Source: Vreelandella olivaria (GTDB taxonomy: Bacteria; Pseudomonadota; Gammaproteobacteria; Pseudomonadales; Halomonadaceae). Taken from it: a stretch of DNA of 64,000 nucleotides. Both the position numbers and the translations under genes were made by a program. Of the stretch, positions 11,523 to 21,394 are shown piece after piece. How positions within the stretch are numbered: position 1 is the first letter of the stretch; the number at the start of each line of letters is the position of its first letter. The notes beneath the pieces are model-generated. The model searched no databases and was not told the origin of the DNA. It saw only the letters and a list, made by a program, of their open reading frames with translations. The DNA is taken from NCBI GenBank assembly GCA_004295565.1, contig AP019416.1:2232001-2296000 (forward strand), in the 5' to 3' direction.

Positions 11523-12233
11523 GTGAGATATAAGCTTGGTAATGGTGTTATGTTGATACAACCTGGTATGTCACAGCCTTCGATACATGCGAGTGCCTTG
11601 CAAGCGGCTGAACACGCGGTCAATGCGGATGATCTATTGCCGGAAAGCTTGCACCGGTTTTTAGCCTGTGCAACCCCTGACGCATGGCTGCAGTGGGCTC
11701 TTGAAAACCCGGAAACGCTGCTGATTGACCATGCGCAGTGCGAGAAAAAAGCCGCTTCTACGGCAATGAGCTTGCTCTATCGCTACGTAGATCAGCCACT
11801 TCTACTGAGCAAAATGTCGCAGTTGGCCCGGGAAGAACTGCTCCATTTCGAGCAGGTGGTTGGCCTTATGGAGGCACGTGGTGTGGCTTACCAGCATTTA
11901 ACCGCTTCGCGCTACGCGGAAGGCCTAAGGCGACACTTGCGTAGCAATGACCCTGAGCGGCTCATTGATGTGCTGATTATCGGCGCGCTTATTGAAGCGC
12001 GTAGCTGCGAGCGATTCGCTTGCTTGATTCCTTATTTAGACGAAGAGCTTGCCAAGTTTTATCGTACCCTGGTGAAGTCAGAAGGCCGTCATTTTGAGGA
12101 CTATCTGTTACTGGCTCGCCAACAAACGTCGGACTCAATTGATGAGCGAATCGCTTTTTTTGTAGCGCGTGAAGCGGAGCTGATTACTTCGACCGATACG
12201 GCTTTTCGTTTTCATAGCGGTGTGCCAGCTTAA
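11523..12233 (+). CDS. miaE: tRNA-(ms2io6A)-hydroxylase
   Basis: Non-haem di-iron monooxygenase that hydroxylates 2-methylthio-N6-isopentenyladenosine at position 37 of tRNAs reading U-initial codons. The family's iron-ligand pattern is visible: REELLHFEQV (Glu and His), IEARSCERF and EGRHFEDY. The longest frame starts at GTG 11523, but ATG 11550 (MLIQPGM) or ATG 11568 (MSQPSIHAS) is as likely, because no ribosome site clearly decides. With the internal starts the protein is about 222-228 residues, close to the family. The frame is intact. The SARP-like regulator follows 18 bases downstream on the same strand and may be cotranscribed. Confidence 0.9.
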   Translation: MRYKLGNGVMLIQPGMSQPSIHASALQAAEHAVNADDLLPESLHRFLACATPDAWLQWALENPETLLIDHAQCEKKAASTAMSLLYRYVDQPLLLSKMSQLAREELLHFEQVVGLMEARGVAYQHLTASRYAEGLRRHLRSNDPERLIDVLIIGALIEARSCERFACLIPYLDEELAKFYRTLVKSEGRHFEDYLLLARQQTSDSIDERIAFFVAREAELITSTDTAFRFHSGVPA

Positions 12234-12251
12234 ACCGCTTAGCCTGGCAGG

Positions 12252-15200
12252 ATGTTTATCATGCGCGATGCTCGTGAGACAGACCAGTTGACTCTCTTTG
12301 GTCACTTTTCGCTTACCCAGGGCGAAGATGTATTAACCCACTTTAGTTACGACAAAGTGAAGGCGCTGCTCGTTTATCTGCTGCTGCACCGCCAGCCGGT
12401 GAACCGCGCCGCGCTGGCCGAATTACTATGGCCCGACCAGGGGTTATCCTCAGGCAGGACTAACCTGCGCCATGCGTTGCACTGCCTGCGTCAGTCGCTC
12501 GGTGAGAGCGCTGACCAGGTGTTGAGTGTCTCCCGGCAGACGATAGCCTTTCAGCTCCCGGCCAATTGGAAAGTCGACCTGCATACGCTGCAGCAACTGC
12601 TTGAAGGCCCGCGGGACTTGGATACCCTGGAAGCACTGATGTCCTGCTACCAAGGCGACCTGATTGAAGAGCTTCAATTGGCAAGCTGTAGTGAATTTCA
12701 GCGCTGGTTAGTCCAGGTGCGCAATGAGTGGCGCCAACGGGTCATTCGTTTTGCTGAACAAGTGCTCGACGCCCACACCGATGTGCCTGATCTGATCCTG
12801 GAAACCCTGGTCAGTCGCTTTTCAGGCTACGGCCCCTTTCATGAGCGTTTGGTGCGCCAACTGGCTGAACAGAATCAAATGGCCGCCGCTCACGAGCAGT
12901 ATAATAGCTACTTGCAGTTATTGGCGCTGTCGGGCCAGCAGCCCGAGCCCAGCTTCTTACAATTGGCCAGCTACTGGTCTGACGGCCACCATGATCCCCG
13001 CATGATGAGCCCCCAGGGAGCCTTTTTCCCGAGCGCTGGCGTCGGACAGCAAACCACTGCGCGAAGACGAAATTGAGCTGCGTCAGCTCTCGGTGATGGC
13101 TATCCGGCTGCGCTTGAAAGGGGAGTGGCAAGACCGCGCCGCGACCCGACACTGCCTTACTCTGCAGTTAGAGTTGTTGCGCTGGCTAGAGCAGCAGTGC
13201 CACCACTTGGGCGGCTTCTGGCTGCCTGGCGCCACCGGTGGCTTGGGATTGGCGTGTTTCGGTACCCACGGGCCTGCCCACCAGTTGGCTGAGTTGGTAG
13301 CGCTCTATGAGCACTGCCGGCAGGCGCTTCCTCAAGAGAGCGCCCGCCACTGGTCTGGCGAGGGCGAAGTGCCGCAATTTGAGCTGGCCGCTGGTTTGCA
13401 CAGCGGTCGGGTCGTTTACTTGCCCGAACGGCAACTGGCGGATCCCCTGGGGCAAGTCACCCAGACCTCCCTGGAGCTTATGAGCGCTGCCGAAGGCAGT
13501 GAGCTGGTCATCTCAAGCCAGCCAGCACATGCCGCCTGCGCTCGATCTCCAGCCACGGCTGGTATCACGCTTAGTGGCTAGCGACGGTCGCGTTCGACTG
13601 CGGGCTTTAGTGCTGGGCTTAAACGAAGGCGGCCGCGATGCGCTGCCGCCTAGCCTGGTGGGGCGTGAAACCTCGCTGCGTACGCTGCGCGATGCGTTGG
13701 CGCGGGCAGGTATAGGTTTGCGTCAAAGCGTGTTGGTTCGCGGTGCCTCTGGCATGGGCAAGTCGGCGCTGATGGTCGGATTTCGTCAGTTAGAGCTCAG
13801 TCGTGATGCGGCTATTTGCTGGCAGCCTACCACTCGGCTATCGGTGCTGGATCCCTACGGCGTTGCCCGCACCCTGGTGGGCTGGTATCTCAAGCAACCG
13901 TTGACCGTTGAGGCAATTCACGAACTACAGGCGGCGCTTGAACTTGACCAGCTTACCCCTGAGCGGCAGCACCTGTTGGAGGAAGCGCTGGGCGTGCACG
14001 AGGTGCAGGAGATCACACAGCTGGCCCAAAGCGGCGAAGCGGTCGAACTGGTGGTGATGCTACTGCACCGCTTAATCGAGCGCCAAGCGACCACTCATAC
14101 CCTGGTGCTGATGGTTGACGACCTGCAGTGGCTGGATGAGCCTTCCTTTAAAGTGCTCGCTGGGCTGCAGGCTCGTCTGCCGATCAATACTGCCTTTATG
14201 CTGGTGGCCAGCCACCATGGCAGAGAACAACTGCCGGTGAAGCTGCATTGGGATCAGCAGATTAGCTTGGGCAATCTGGATACGCAGCAGTCCTCGCGGC
14301 TATTGTCACAGCTGTCACGGCGCTATCGTATTCATCTAAGCCCACGGCTACGCAACCAGATTATCGAGCGCTGCGATGGTGTGCCGCTCTATATGCAGGA
14401 AATTTGTCGTCGATTGGATATGAATCGCCGCGAGGGGCGCAGTGTTCAGTTCGATGAACTGCCCAAAGGGTTATTAGGCCTACTGGCTAGCCGCATCGAT
14501 CAGCTTGAGGGTGACCGCGAAATTGCCCATGTGGCGGCAGTGCTGGGTAAGCGCTTCCGGTTGGATTTCCTGCTGGAGTGCAGCGGTTGGGAAAAAGGGC
14601 GGCTTAACCAAGCGCTCGAACATATGCGTGTACTGGAGATTGTTGAGCCGGTCGATAAAGAGAGCGGTGAGCACGAATATCAGTTTAGTCATCAGCTGCT
14701 GCAAGAAGCGGCCTACCTCTCCTGCCCCCGGGATGTTCGCGTCAAGCTGCACCAGCAAGTGGTGACCTTGATAGAGGAGCGCTTTCCGGTGTGGATTAGC
14801 CGTCATCCCGGGGATTTTGCCACTCATCTGCGCCGCAGCGGCCACTATGCTCGTGGTGCACGCTATTTCGAACTGGCCGCCCGTGAAGCGCTTAAGGTGA
14901 GCGCCAATCGAACCGCGCTGCGTATGGCCGATTTCGGTTTGGCGAGTCTGCGCCATGTCGAGCACGAGATTGAGCGTGAAGTGAGCCTGCTCACCGTGCG
15001 CGGTCAGGCGGCGTTCTCGTTAGAAGGCCACGGTTCGCCAACCGCACATGAAAGCTTTGTGCGTGCACGGGAACTGCTGCGCGAATCGGGTAGCGATAGG
15101 TTAGAAGACCCAGAAGATCTAGAGCAGATATTCCTGGTTAAGTGGGGCTTTGGGTGGGCCGCAGCCAGCGCTATGCCCATGCGGATGCTTTTGCACTGGC

Positions 15201-16154
15201 GTCGACGCTCGCGGATCTCGCTGCACGCCTTGAAGATCCTCGTTATCGTCGTTTGGCCGATTATGCCCGCGCCAACTGTGAGTACTGGGCGGGTCGCATC
15301 CAGCAGGCTCACGACCATTTGGATGAAATCGACCCCTCAATGCGCAAATGATGATCGAGTGGCTGCCGTTCTCCGATCATCCGCAAGTTTCGGCCGCCTG
15401 CTTTCAGGGCTGGGCGCTCTGCCTGCGGGGTGATTATCAGCGTGCCGAGCGCCAGGTGTCGGCGGCGATTCGGCTGGCGGAGAAAATTGCTCACCCCGGT
15501 ACCTTGGCGCTGGCACTCCTCTTTGCCGCTGCGCTCTACCGTCAGCTAGGCCACGTCCACTTGGCCGCACGGCATGCGGAGCGGGCAGCCGCAATGACGG
15601 GAACGCCCGATCTGCAGCTGTGGCAAATTTCCAGCCAGTGCATTCTCGGTTGGCAGCGTGCCCTGGCAGGCGATGCTACCGGATTGACTCTGTTACGCGA
15701 TAGCCTGGATCAGATGGCGGAATTGAACGGTCGTGACCGCTACCAGCGGCCGGTGCTGTGGTACTCCGATGCATGCATTGAGCTAGGCGAGTTAAATGCC
15801 GCAGAGGAGTACCTCGATCAGTGCTTGGTGATTGCCCGTGAGCGTACCACGTTATTTTTACCTGAATTAGCCACCCAACTTGCCAAAGTGCGTGATCTGC
15901 TTGGTCACCCCGCCAATGAAGTCAAGGCATTGGCTGAGATGGCTATTAACCAGTCCCGCGAGCACGGCAATCGCCACCAAGAGTTAGCGGCCCTGGAACT
16001 ATGGCTGACGCGGATTGAGCCCAACGACCAACAGGCTAAAGAGAGCTTTAGGCAGCTGTTGAGTGAAGTCAGCCACAGTGATGCGCCGGTACTGACACGC
16101 TGGATTAGCTTGTTGGATCGCCGTTTGCCTCGGCCGGTAGGCGCTGAAGGTTGA
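12252..16154 (+). CDS. SARP/BTAD - cyclase-like - AAA ATPase - TPR signalling regulator
   Basis: About 1,300 residues if the frame breaks are repaired (near 13060, 13545, 15150 and 15345). N-terminal winged helix (residues about 10-100: FGHFSLTQGEDVLTHFSYDK, LLHRQPVNRAALAELLWPD) and BTAD helical domain (about 100-250), as in SARP-type activators. Next is a region (about 280-430) aligning by eye with class III nucleotide cyclase domains (FELAAGLHSGRVVYL, TSLELMSAAEGSELVIS). Its metal-binding GDG-type motif reads ATGGLGLACFG, so it is probably inactive. Then GRE..L, Walker A GASGMGKS and Walker B TLVLMVDDLQWLDE of a STAND-like ATPase, and a long helical TPR-like C-terminus. Start ATG 12252, or ATG 12261 with GCAGGA ahead. 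Role unknown; probably a transcriptional activator gated by an ATPase switch. Confidence 0.75.
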
Positions 16155-16163
16155 TAAGCTAAA

Positions 16164-16191
16164 GCAGGGCACCCTTTAACGGGTGTCCTGC
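16164..16191. terminator. Bidirectional hairpin between the SARP regulator and ykgJ
   Basis: GCAGGGCACCC (16164-16174) and GGGTGTCCTGC (16181-16191) form an 11 bp stem with one G-T pair and a 6-base loop, TTTAAC. On the minus strand it is followed by TTTAGCTT. The ykgJ stop codon (16176-16178) lies in the loop region, so the hairpin serves convergent genes. Confidence 0.6.
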
Positions 16192-16432
16192 TCCAGCCAC
16201 GTTAAAGTGGCGAGCGCCTCTTCCGGTGCTCGCCACATACACTAGCGTCAAAGTTAAACCGCTCGCAGACCCTGGGGCGGCTTGGATCCCCGAACAAACG
16301 GCACAGATTGTGCTCATCTAACTGTACGCAGCGAATGCCCGCCGGCTTACCCTCAGGCATGCCGGGAATAGCTGAGCTAATTGAAGGCGCGATGCAGCAG
16401 GCGCCACACCCCGCACGACACCCTTCACTCAT
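16176..16432 (-). CDS. YkgJ family cysteine-cluster protein
   Basis: Small cytosolic protein of about 85 residues with the family's metal-binding pattern: CRAGCGACC near the N-terminus, then CVQL, CRLF and VCERFNFDASVC. The family probably binds zinc or an iron-sulfur cluster; its function is not established. ATG at 16430-16432 overlaps the queD stop TGA (16429-16431), so it is translationally coupled as the last gene of the queC-queE-queD operon. As written the frame ends at 16202. Adding one G near 16225 (CACCGGAAG) restores EEALATLTWLEQDTR and a stop at 16176-16178, which I take as the real end. Confidence 0.75.
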
Positions 16433-17281
16433 AGCCGACTTGGTGTAGCACTAGGTGTAAACATGGCAATAGCGCCCTTGTTGATGCCCTCAAAGGCCTG
16501 AATGCGGGTGGTGACGCCGTTTTGCGTCGCAACTTCTTTCGCCAGCCAAGCAGCGATATTTTCTACCGTGGTAGGGCCGGGAAGGACTGCGCATAGCGAC
16601 TGTGGCAGCGTAATGGAGAAATCGCCTTGGGCGGCCCGATAGCCGCAGGTAAGGAAGTCGTTATCCCGGGAGATGATATCCGCCTCTTCAAGCAGGTAGC
16701 GATTATCCAACCATGCGGCCCACTGCTGTTCGAGCTTGGGTTGACGCACCCCTTGCTGAAAGATATGTAGCCGCGAACGGTGGCCGTGGGCGATACGCTG
16801 GCAGTTGCCCAGGTGGCGCTTCAGGCCGTGGGTGTAGCCATAGGCAGCGCCTTCAATGGCTTCGTCGCTAAGCGTTAGGGTGACCTGGTGGACATTTTTA
16901 GGGCGCTGTTCGGTGAGCTGCTGGCTTAAATGTTCAGCGACCGTGTCGGGCTCAATAGCCTGCCAGGGAAGCAGGCTAAAGGCCTCTTTGGGCCGCGCAC
17001 TTCCATCGGGTAGGGGTGGTGGTACGCACACACAAACCTTCAGGGCACTCTGTTGCCGTGATCCCAGGGGCTTGAGTGGGCACCAGCAGGGTGTGATCGA
17101 GACCGCCATCCAGCGTGCGTTTGATCCACGGTTTGACTTCACCAAAATCGAACAGCATGCCATCTTCGCCCAGTTCGCCATCCAGCACTGCGTCTACCTG
17201 CCAGCTACAGCCGACTAAGCCGCGCTGGGAACACCAGAGGGAAACATCGATATGGGTCAGTTGTTGAACAAATAGGGACAT
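16429..17281 (-). CDS. queD: Long, two-domain 6-carboxytetrahydropterin synthase-like protein (QueD/PTPS family)
   Basis: Predicted to convert dihydroneopterin triphosphate to 6-carboxytetrahydropterin, the first committed step of queuosine and 7-deazaguanine synthesis. ATG 17281 gives MSLFVQQLTHIDVSLWC. The protein is about 284 residues, twice the canonical 120-150, and reads as two T-fold halves. The N-half keeps LDGELGEDGMLFDFGEVKPWI and GLDHTLL but lacks the zinc-site HGH. The C-half has HLGNCQRIAHGHRSRL, PTTVENIAAWL and FEGINKGAIA, matching the Cys/HGH, P-T-x-E-N and late Glu of the family. A frame break near 16990-17030 separates the halves. The start ATG shares one base with the queE stop, and the stop overlaps the ykgJ start, so the operon is tightly coupled. 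Confidence 0.8.
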
Positions 17282-17935
17282 TAATCAAAACCTGCTAATT
17301 TGTGCATTTGTAGCGACAGGCGCCACTGGGGGTTAGCCATACAGTAGGCGGTCGCTTCAGCGACGGTAGCCTTATCCTGATTGAGAGGGGCAAGATCCAT
17401 CGGCTGTAAAAAGAAGTGGCGAAACCCCAGGCTTGAAAACTGCTCCGGGGAGCGCCCTCCTGAGGGTAGACGAGCTTTAATTCATCGCCTTGAGTAACGG
17501 CCAGCGGATTGCTGCCCTTAGGGCTGACACATAGCCAGTCAATGCCTGGGGCGGTGTCAGCGTGCCGTTGGTCTCAACGGCCACCTCAAACCCATGGCTA
17601 TGCAGCGTCGCAATCAGCGTGGCGTCAAGCTGTAGCAGTGGCTCGCCGCCAGTAAACACCACATAGGGCGTCGCCTTCGACTGGGCGCTACCGTTTTGGC
17701 TGGGCCACAGCGCGGCAATATGCTCAGCAAGGGCAGCGGCTGTGGCAAACTTGCCGCCATTGATGCCGTTAGTGCCAATAAAGTCAGTATCGCAAAGGTG
17801 CATTTAGCTGTCGCCCGATCAACCTCACGGCCCGACCACAGGTTGCAGCCGCTAAAGCGACAGAACACGCTCGCTCTGCCCGCTTGGGCGCCTTCCCCCT
17901 TGCAGGGTATAAAACGCTTCTTTGACCTGATACAT
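17281..17935 (-). CDS. queE: 7-carboxy-7-deazaguanine synthase, radical SAM
   Basis: Radical SAM enzyme forming 7-carboxy-7-deazaguanine from carboxytetrahydropterin in queuosine synthesis. ATG 17935 gives [20 protein letters not shown] after correcting one surplus G near 17899. The cluster loop reads C-x14-C-x2-C (CNLWSGREVD...KCTFCDTDF, about 17772-17850), the expanded form known from Burkholderia QueE, not the plain CxxxCxxC. YVVFTGGEPLLQ is the SAM-binding GGE motif. Further breaks near 17805 and 17545 are homopolymer-like. The corrected C-terminus ends MHKLAGFD at TAA 17281-17283. About 218 residues. TGATG overlap with queC upstream and TAATG overlap with queD downstream. Confidence 0.88.
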
Positions 17936-18646
17936 CAGCGCTGACCTATTGGGGTGCTTACGCTGTAAGCCAGTGGATCGGTGACTCCATTGACCGCAAA
18001 GGCGGCCAGCCGTTCGCGACAGCTGCCGCATACGCCACAGGCGAGTTCACGGCCCTCGTAACACGTCCACGTATGGGTATAATCCAACCCCATGGCGAGG
18101 CCTTCGCGCAAGATATCGGCCTTACTTGTGTATAAATAGGGGCGTGTAGCGTTACCGACTCGAAGTTGGCAATGCCAGCTACATGATTCATCGCTTCGAC
18201 GAATTCGGGACGACAGTCGGGGTAGAGCACGTGGTCGCCACCATGGGCGCCATAGTCAACTCGTCCAGCGCCAATGTTGACAGCCTTGGCAATTGCCAGA
18301 GAGAGCAGAATCATATTGCGGTTGGGCACCACGGTAGCGCGAAGGTTATCCGCGTCATAGTCACCCTGGGGCATGGTCTGATCTGGGTTGGTGAGCGCCG
18401 AGTTATCAATCAAGCCGTGTATCGCACGAATATCGACTACTTGATGGGGCAGGCCCAGCGCAGCGCACACTTGGCGTGCAGTGTCGAGTTCGCGGGCATG
18501 GCGCTGACCATAGTCAAAGGAAAGTGCGTGTACGTTAAGGCCTTCACGTAGGGCGCGGTGAAGCACGGTAAAAGAGTCCATTCCACCGGAATAGATAACG
18601 ACAGTCGTGGGGCTGTATCAGTCGCCACTGGGGGTGTTGATGACAT
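17935..18646 (-). CDS. queC: 7-cyano-7-deazaguanine synthase
   Basis: ATP-dependent enzyme converting 7-carboxy-7-deazaguanine and ammonia to preQ0. The ATP-binding PP-loop is visible as IYSGGMDS (about 18570-18595), with FDYGQRH and [13 protein letters not shown] as family blocks. The zinc site near the C-terminus reads [14 protein letters not shown] 18646 gives [13 protein letters not shown]. Frame breaks near 18605 and 18130. In the corrected frame the end is STPIGQR with TGA at 17935-17937, overlapping the queE ATG by one base. Uncorrected, a different frame stops at 17958. About 237 residues, normal. It is first in the queC-queE-queD-ykgJ operon. I found no convincing preQ1 riboswitch in the 200 bases upstream. 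Confidence 0.88.
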
Positions 18647-18864
18647 GAGAGAACACTCTTTGTCGGAGAATTTATTAATCGCAAGCAGCGTTTAGCTGGC
18701 GCGGCGTTCCGTACGGTCCGGAAGAGCGGCAGTGTACGCAATAGCCGTTAGTCTGACCAGTTCTAGCGCTTATCGAAGTACCTTGGTGAGGTAGAAAGTG
18801 CGTAGGCGGGCAGCATTAATATCAACATGCTACGCTATCCATCCATGTCGTTAGAGGCGAACCG

Positions 18865-19290
18865 ATGGCAACCATTGAACATAGTGAAATCATTAACGCT
18901 CCGCCCGAACGTGTGTTTGAACTATTGCGCCGTGTCGAGGATTTTGCCGATTACTCGGATCTGATTCGCTCAATAGAAACGCTGGGCGAAAACCGCTATC
19001 GCTGGCACGTGCGTGCGGTGGGTATGGATTGGGCGTTTGATGTCATGGTGACCGAGATCCAGCCGCCCCATGTGCTTGCCTGGGAGTCGTTGGACGGTGT
19101 GAAGAACCAGGGGCGGTACCGTCTTCGCGAGGTGGCAGAAGGTACCGAAGTGGCGTTGACGCTCAGCTATGAAATTCGCAATCGCTTAATGGAGAAGGCC
19201 GTAAACAAAGCCGCCAAGCCGCTAGTCGGAAAAGTCAGTCGACAAATTCTTGAACGTGTAGAAGCGCGTTTGAATGATCAGCAGGTTTGA
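18865..19290 (+). CDS. SRPBCC (START-like) family protein
   Basis: 141 residues, intact. The sequence IEHSEIINAPPERVFELLRRVEDFADYSDLI is the typical start of a polyketide cyclase/CoQ10-binding-like SRPBCC fold, a hydrophobic ligand-binding pocket. GTEVALTLSYEIRNRLMEKAVNKAAKPL forms the long C-terminal helix. ATG 18865 has GAGGCG seven bases ahead. The TGA (19288-19290) abuts the ATG of the next gene, a VTT-type membrane protein, suggesting coupled translation. Ligand and role are unknown; membrane-lipid association is only a guess from the neighbour. Confidence 0.8.
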   Translation: MATIEHSEIINAPPERVFELLRRVEDFADYSDLIRSIETLGENRYRWHVRAVGMDWAFDVMVTEIQPPHVLAWESLDGVKNQGRYRLREVAEGTEVALTLSYEIRNRLMEKAVNKAAKPLVGKVSRQILERVEARLNDQQV

Positions 19291-19955
19291 ATGAATAACC
19301 CGCCAAGGAACCCCTGGCGATGGGCGTTAGGGTTTACATTTTTGCCATGCTGGCTTATGTGTGGCTTTGGTATTCGCCAGATTTGATGGCGGTGAAGCAG
19401 TGGGCTTCCCAGGCATCGCATCATCCTGTCGTTATCATAGGGGCATGGTGATTATGGCTGTGACGTTAGCCATTGGACTGCCCGGCAGTATTGGGCTGTG
19501 GCTAATTGCCCCCTTTTACCCACCGGTGATCGCCACAGCGATGCTGACACTCAGTAGCGTGGTAGGCGCTTTGGGCGCGTATCAAATAGCCGCGCGCTGG
19601 CAGAAACTGGGCTCCTGGCGGGTTGACGTTGAAGGTGATGGCAATGCTGGAGCAGCGTAGCGACTTTATGACCCAGTGTGCCATGCGGATCTTGCCTGGC
19701 TTTCCTCATTCGGTTATCAATTTTGCGGCAGGTCTGCGTGGTATTTCCCTTAAGACTTATTTATTGGCTGCAACGCTTGGTTTAGCGGTCAAGTGGGGAG
19801 TCTATAGTAGTGCGATTTATGGGGCATTGGAGGCAATTGAGGAGGAGAATGCGCTGCAATTTGATGTGCTGCTACCACTGATTGCGTTGGCCCTGTTGCT
19901 ATTGGCAGGGGCATGGTACAGGCGCCGCATAGAAGCGGCGCGCAACGTTCATTAA
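19291..19955 (+). CDS. VTT domain (TVP38/TMEM64-type) membrane protein
   Basis: Integral membrane protein of about 220 residues with at least two frame breaks (about 19320-19330 and near 19450; another near 19655). The pieces read in order: a first membrane segment (VYIFAMLAYVWLWY), GLPGSIGLWLIAPFYPPVIATAML, then RILPGFPHSVINFAAGLRGISLKTYLLAATLG. The latter is the characteristic R..PG.P...N...G signature of the DedA/VTT family, thought to include lipid scramblases or transporters. The C-terminus is a final hydrophobic helix and basic tail (WYRRRIEAARNVH). The start at ATG 19291, directly after the SRPBCC stop, is preferred by coupling, but ATG 19320 is possible. Small for the family. Confidence 0.65.
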
Positions 19956-19965
19956 CTCATCAAGC

Positions 19966-20205
19966 TTATTGGGCCTTATGCATGGAAACATCAAGGTGAT
20001 CGACCACCTCTGCCCAGTCGGCGTCCTCATCCACGGCCTCTTTTAGAAATTCTGCCTGTCCCTCGTTCCAGCAGGGGGCTTCAGCCAATGGCATCGTTTC
20101 CGGGAGCGGAGCATTGCGCTGGATAAAGCGTTCTATCGAATCAGGGTCAGATGCTAGGCCCAACTGCTCGAACAGTTCGCTGAAATGATGCACTGGCTTT
20201 TCCAT
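19966..20205 (-). CDS. DUF2789 family protein
   Basis: 79 residues. MEKPVHHFSELFEQLGLASDPDSIERFIQ at the start and FLKEAVDEDADWAEVVDHLD at the end match the DUF2789 family, acidic alpha-helical cytosolic proteins of unknown function in Pseudomonas and Halomonas relatives. I choose ATG 20205 over ATG 20223 because AAGGAG lies nine bases upstream of it and the protein then begins with the family's conserved MEKPVHHF. It has a single gene unit, convergent with the VTT gene (10 bases between stops). Confidence 0.85.
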   Translation of the reverse strand: MEKPVHHFSELFEQLGLASDPDSIERFIQRNAPLPETMPLAEAPCWNEGQAEFLKEAVDEDADWAEVVDHLDVSMHKAQ

Positions 20206-20314
20206 AATCTTTTGCTCCTTCAAACGGTTAGATAGATCCTTTCAACATAGCTTGATTCTCAGCCTACGCCAGCATACAACGCTTTGCTTGATTAACGTTC
20301 ACCGACGAGTGGTG

Positions 20315-21364
20315 TTAAAAGCGCTGACGCTGATCTTCCAACGTAAGCGGTTGTGCCAGTAAGTGGGCCAGCTTGGTGAACGCTGCCTCTGGGGTCATAT
20401 CATCGCCTGCGAGTACGCCTGCATCGTTAAGGCCATGTCCCGCTGCGTAAACGCCCAGGTGGACGCTACCCTGCGGGCACAGGCTAATGGCAGCGAGTAA
20501 TTTGCCTTCGCCACTGGCTCTGGCGAGTACGTCAAGCAAATGAGGGGCGTTGGGAAGGTTGCCAGCGCCCCAAAGCTGAAGCAACGCGCCTTTAACACGC
20601 GAATCACTCAGCCATGCCTCTAGCTGCCACGCGGATATGCCCGGCCAAAGAGCGATGCGAACGATCTCTCCCTGATTGACCAGACGGTAGTCGGGAAGCT
20701 CGAAACGCGGTGCACCACGCTGTTGCAGACCAAGCCCGCGGCTGGGGTAATAAATGAAATCATCACCTACCCGTTCGCCGAGCAGCGGGTAGTTGGGGCT
20801 GGCGAAGGCGTTGGCGGCTTCGCTGTGCTGCTGATGGCACGGGCGCCCCGCAGCAATTGCCCTGCAAAGTAAATGGCCACTTCTTGGAGTGCGGGCTTAG
20901 CGGCAAACTGTAGCGCGCCGTGCAAGTTGTCCAGGGCATCACTGCCTGGCGATTCCAAGGGCAGCATTGAACCCGTGACGATCACTGGTCGATCTATCCC
21001 CTGGAGTTGATAGGCAAGGCTAGCGGCCGTCCAACTGAGCGTATCGGTGCCATGAATAATGACGAAACCGGTGTAGGCCGTTAACCGGTCGTTAATGTCC
21101 TGGGCGATCTGCTGCCAAGTGAGCGGGGTAGCGGCACTTGAATCAATCAGCGTGGTGTAGCTAACGACCTCATAAGGCGGAAGTGATTGCTGTTGGGCAA
21201 GCGGTAGTTGGTTGAGCGCCGTCGCCATGCGAGTAGTGAAGTCTCCACCAGGCCTGAGCCCTTCTGCATGCTGCTGCATACCGATGGTGCCGCCCGTGTA
21301 AATAACTAAAATGCGCTCTGGGAGGGAACGCTGTGGGCTAGAGGTGAGTAGGGGGCATCGCCAT
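20315..21364 (-). CDS. ansA: Type I (cytoplasmic) L-asparaginase
   Basis: Hydrolyses L-asparagine to aspartate and ammonia. RILVIYTGGTIGMQQHAEGL carries the catalytic first Thr in TGGTIG. FVIIHGTDTLSWTAASLAYQL carries the second, HGTDT motif. The C-terminal allosteric-type domain ends PLTLEDQRQRF at TAA 20315-20317. The start is ATG 21364 or 21358. A frame break around 21350 (CCCCC run) is needed to join the start to the TGGTIG frame. Others lie near 20840 (GARAISSQHSEAA) and near 20600. About 350 residues, slightly long for the type. No signal peptide, which supports type I. Confidence 0.88.
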
Positions 21365-21394
21365 CTCCTGGGGCTTTATGCGAAACCTGCTAAT

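Noticed and set aside
18647-18864. preQ1 riboswitch before queC
   Set aside because: I looked for a small pseudoknot with the C-rich loop and A-rich tail near the queC start and saw no convincing match.
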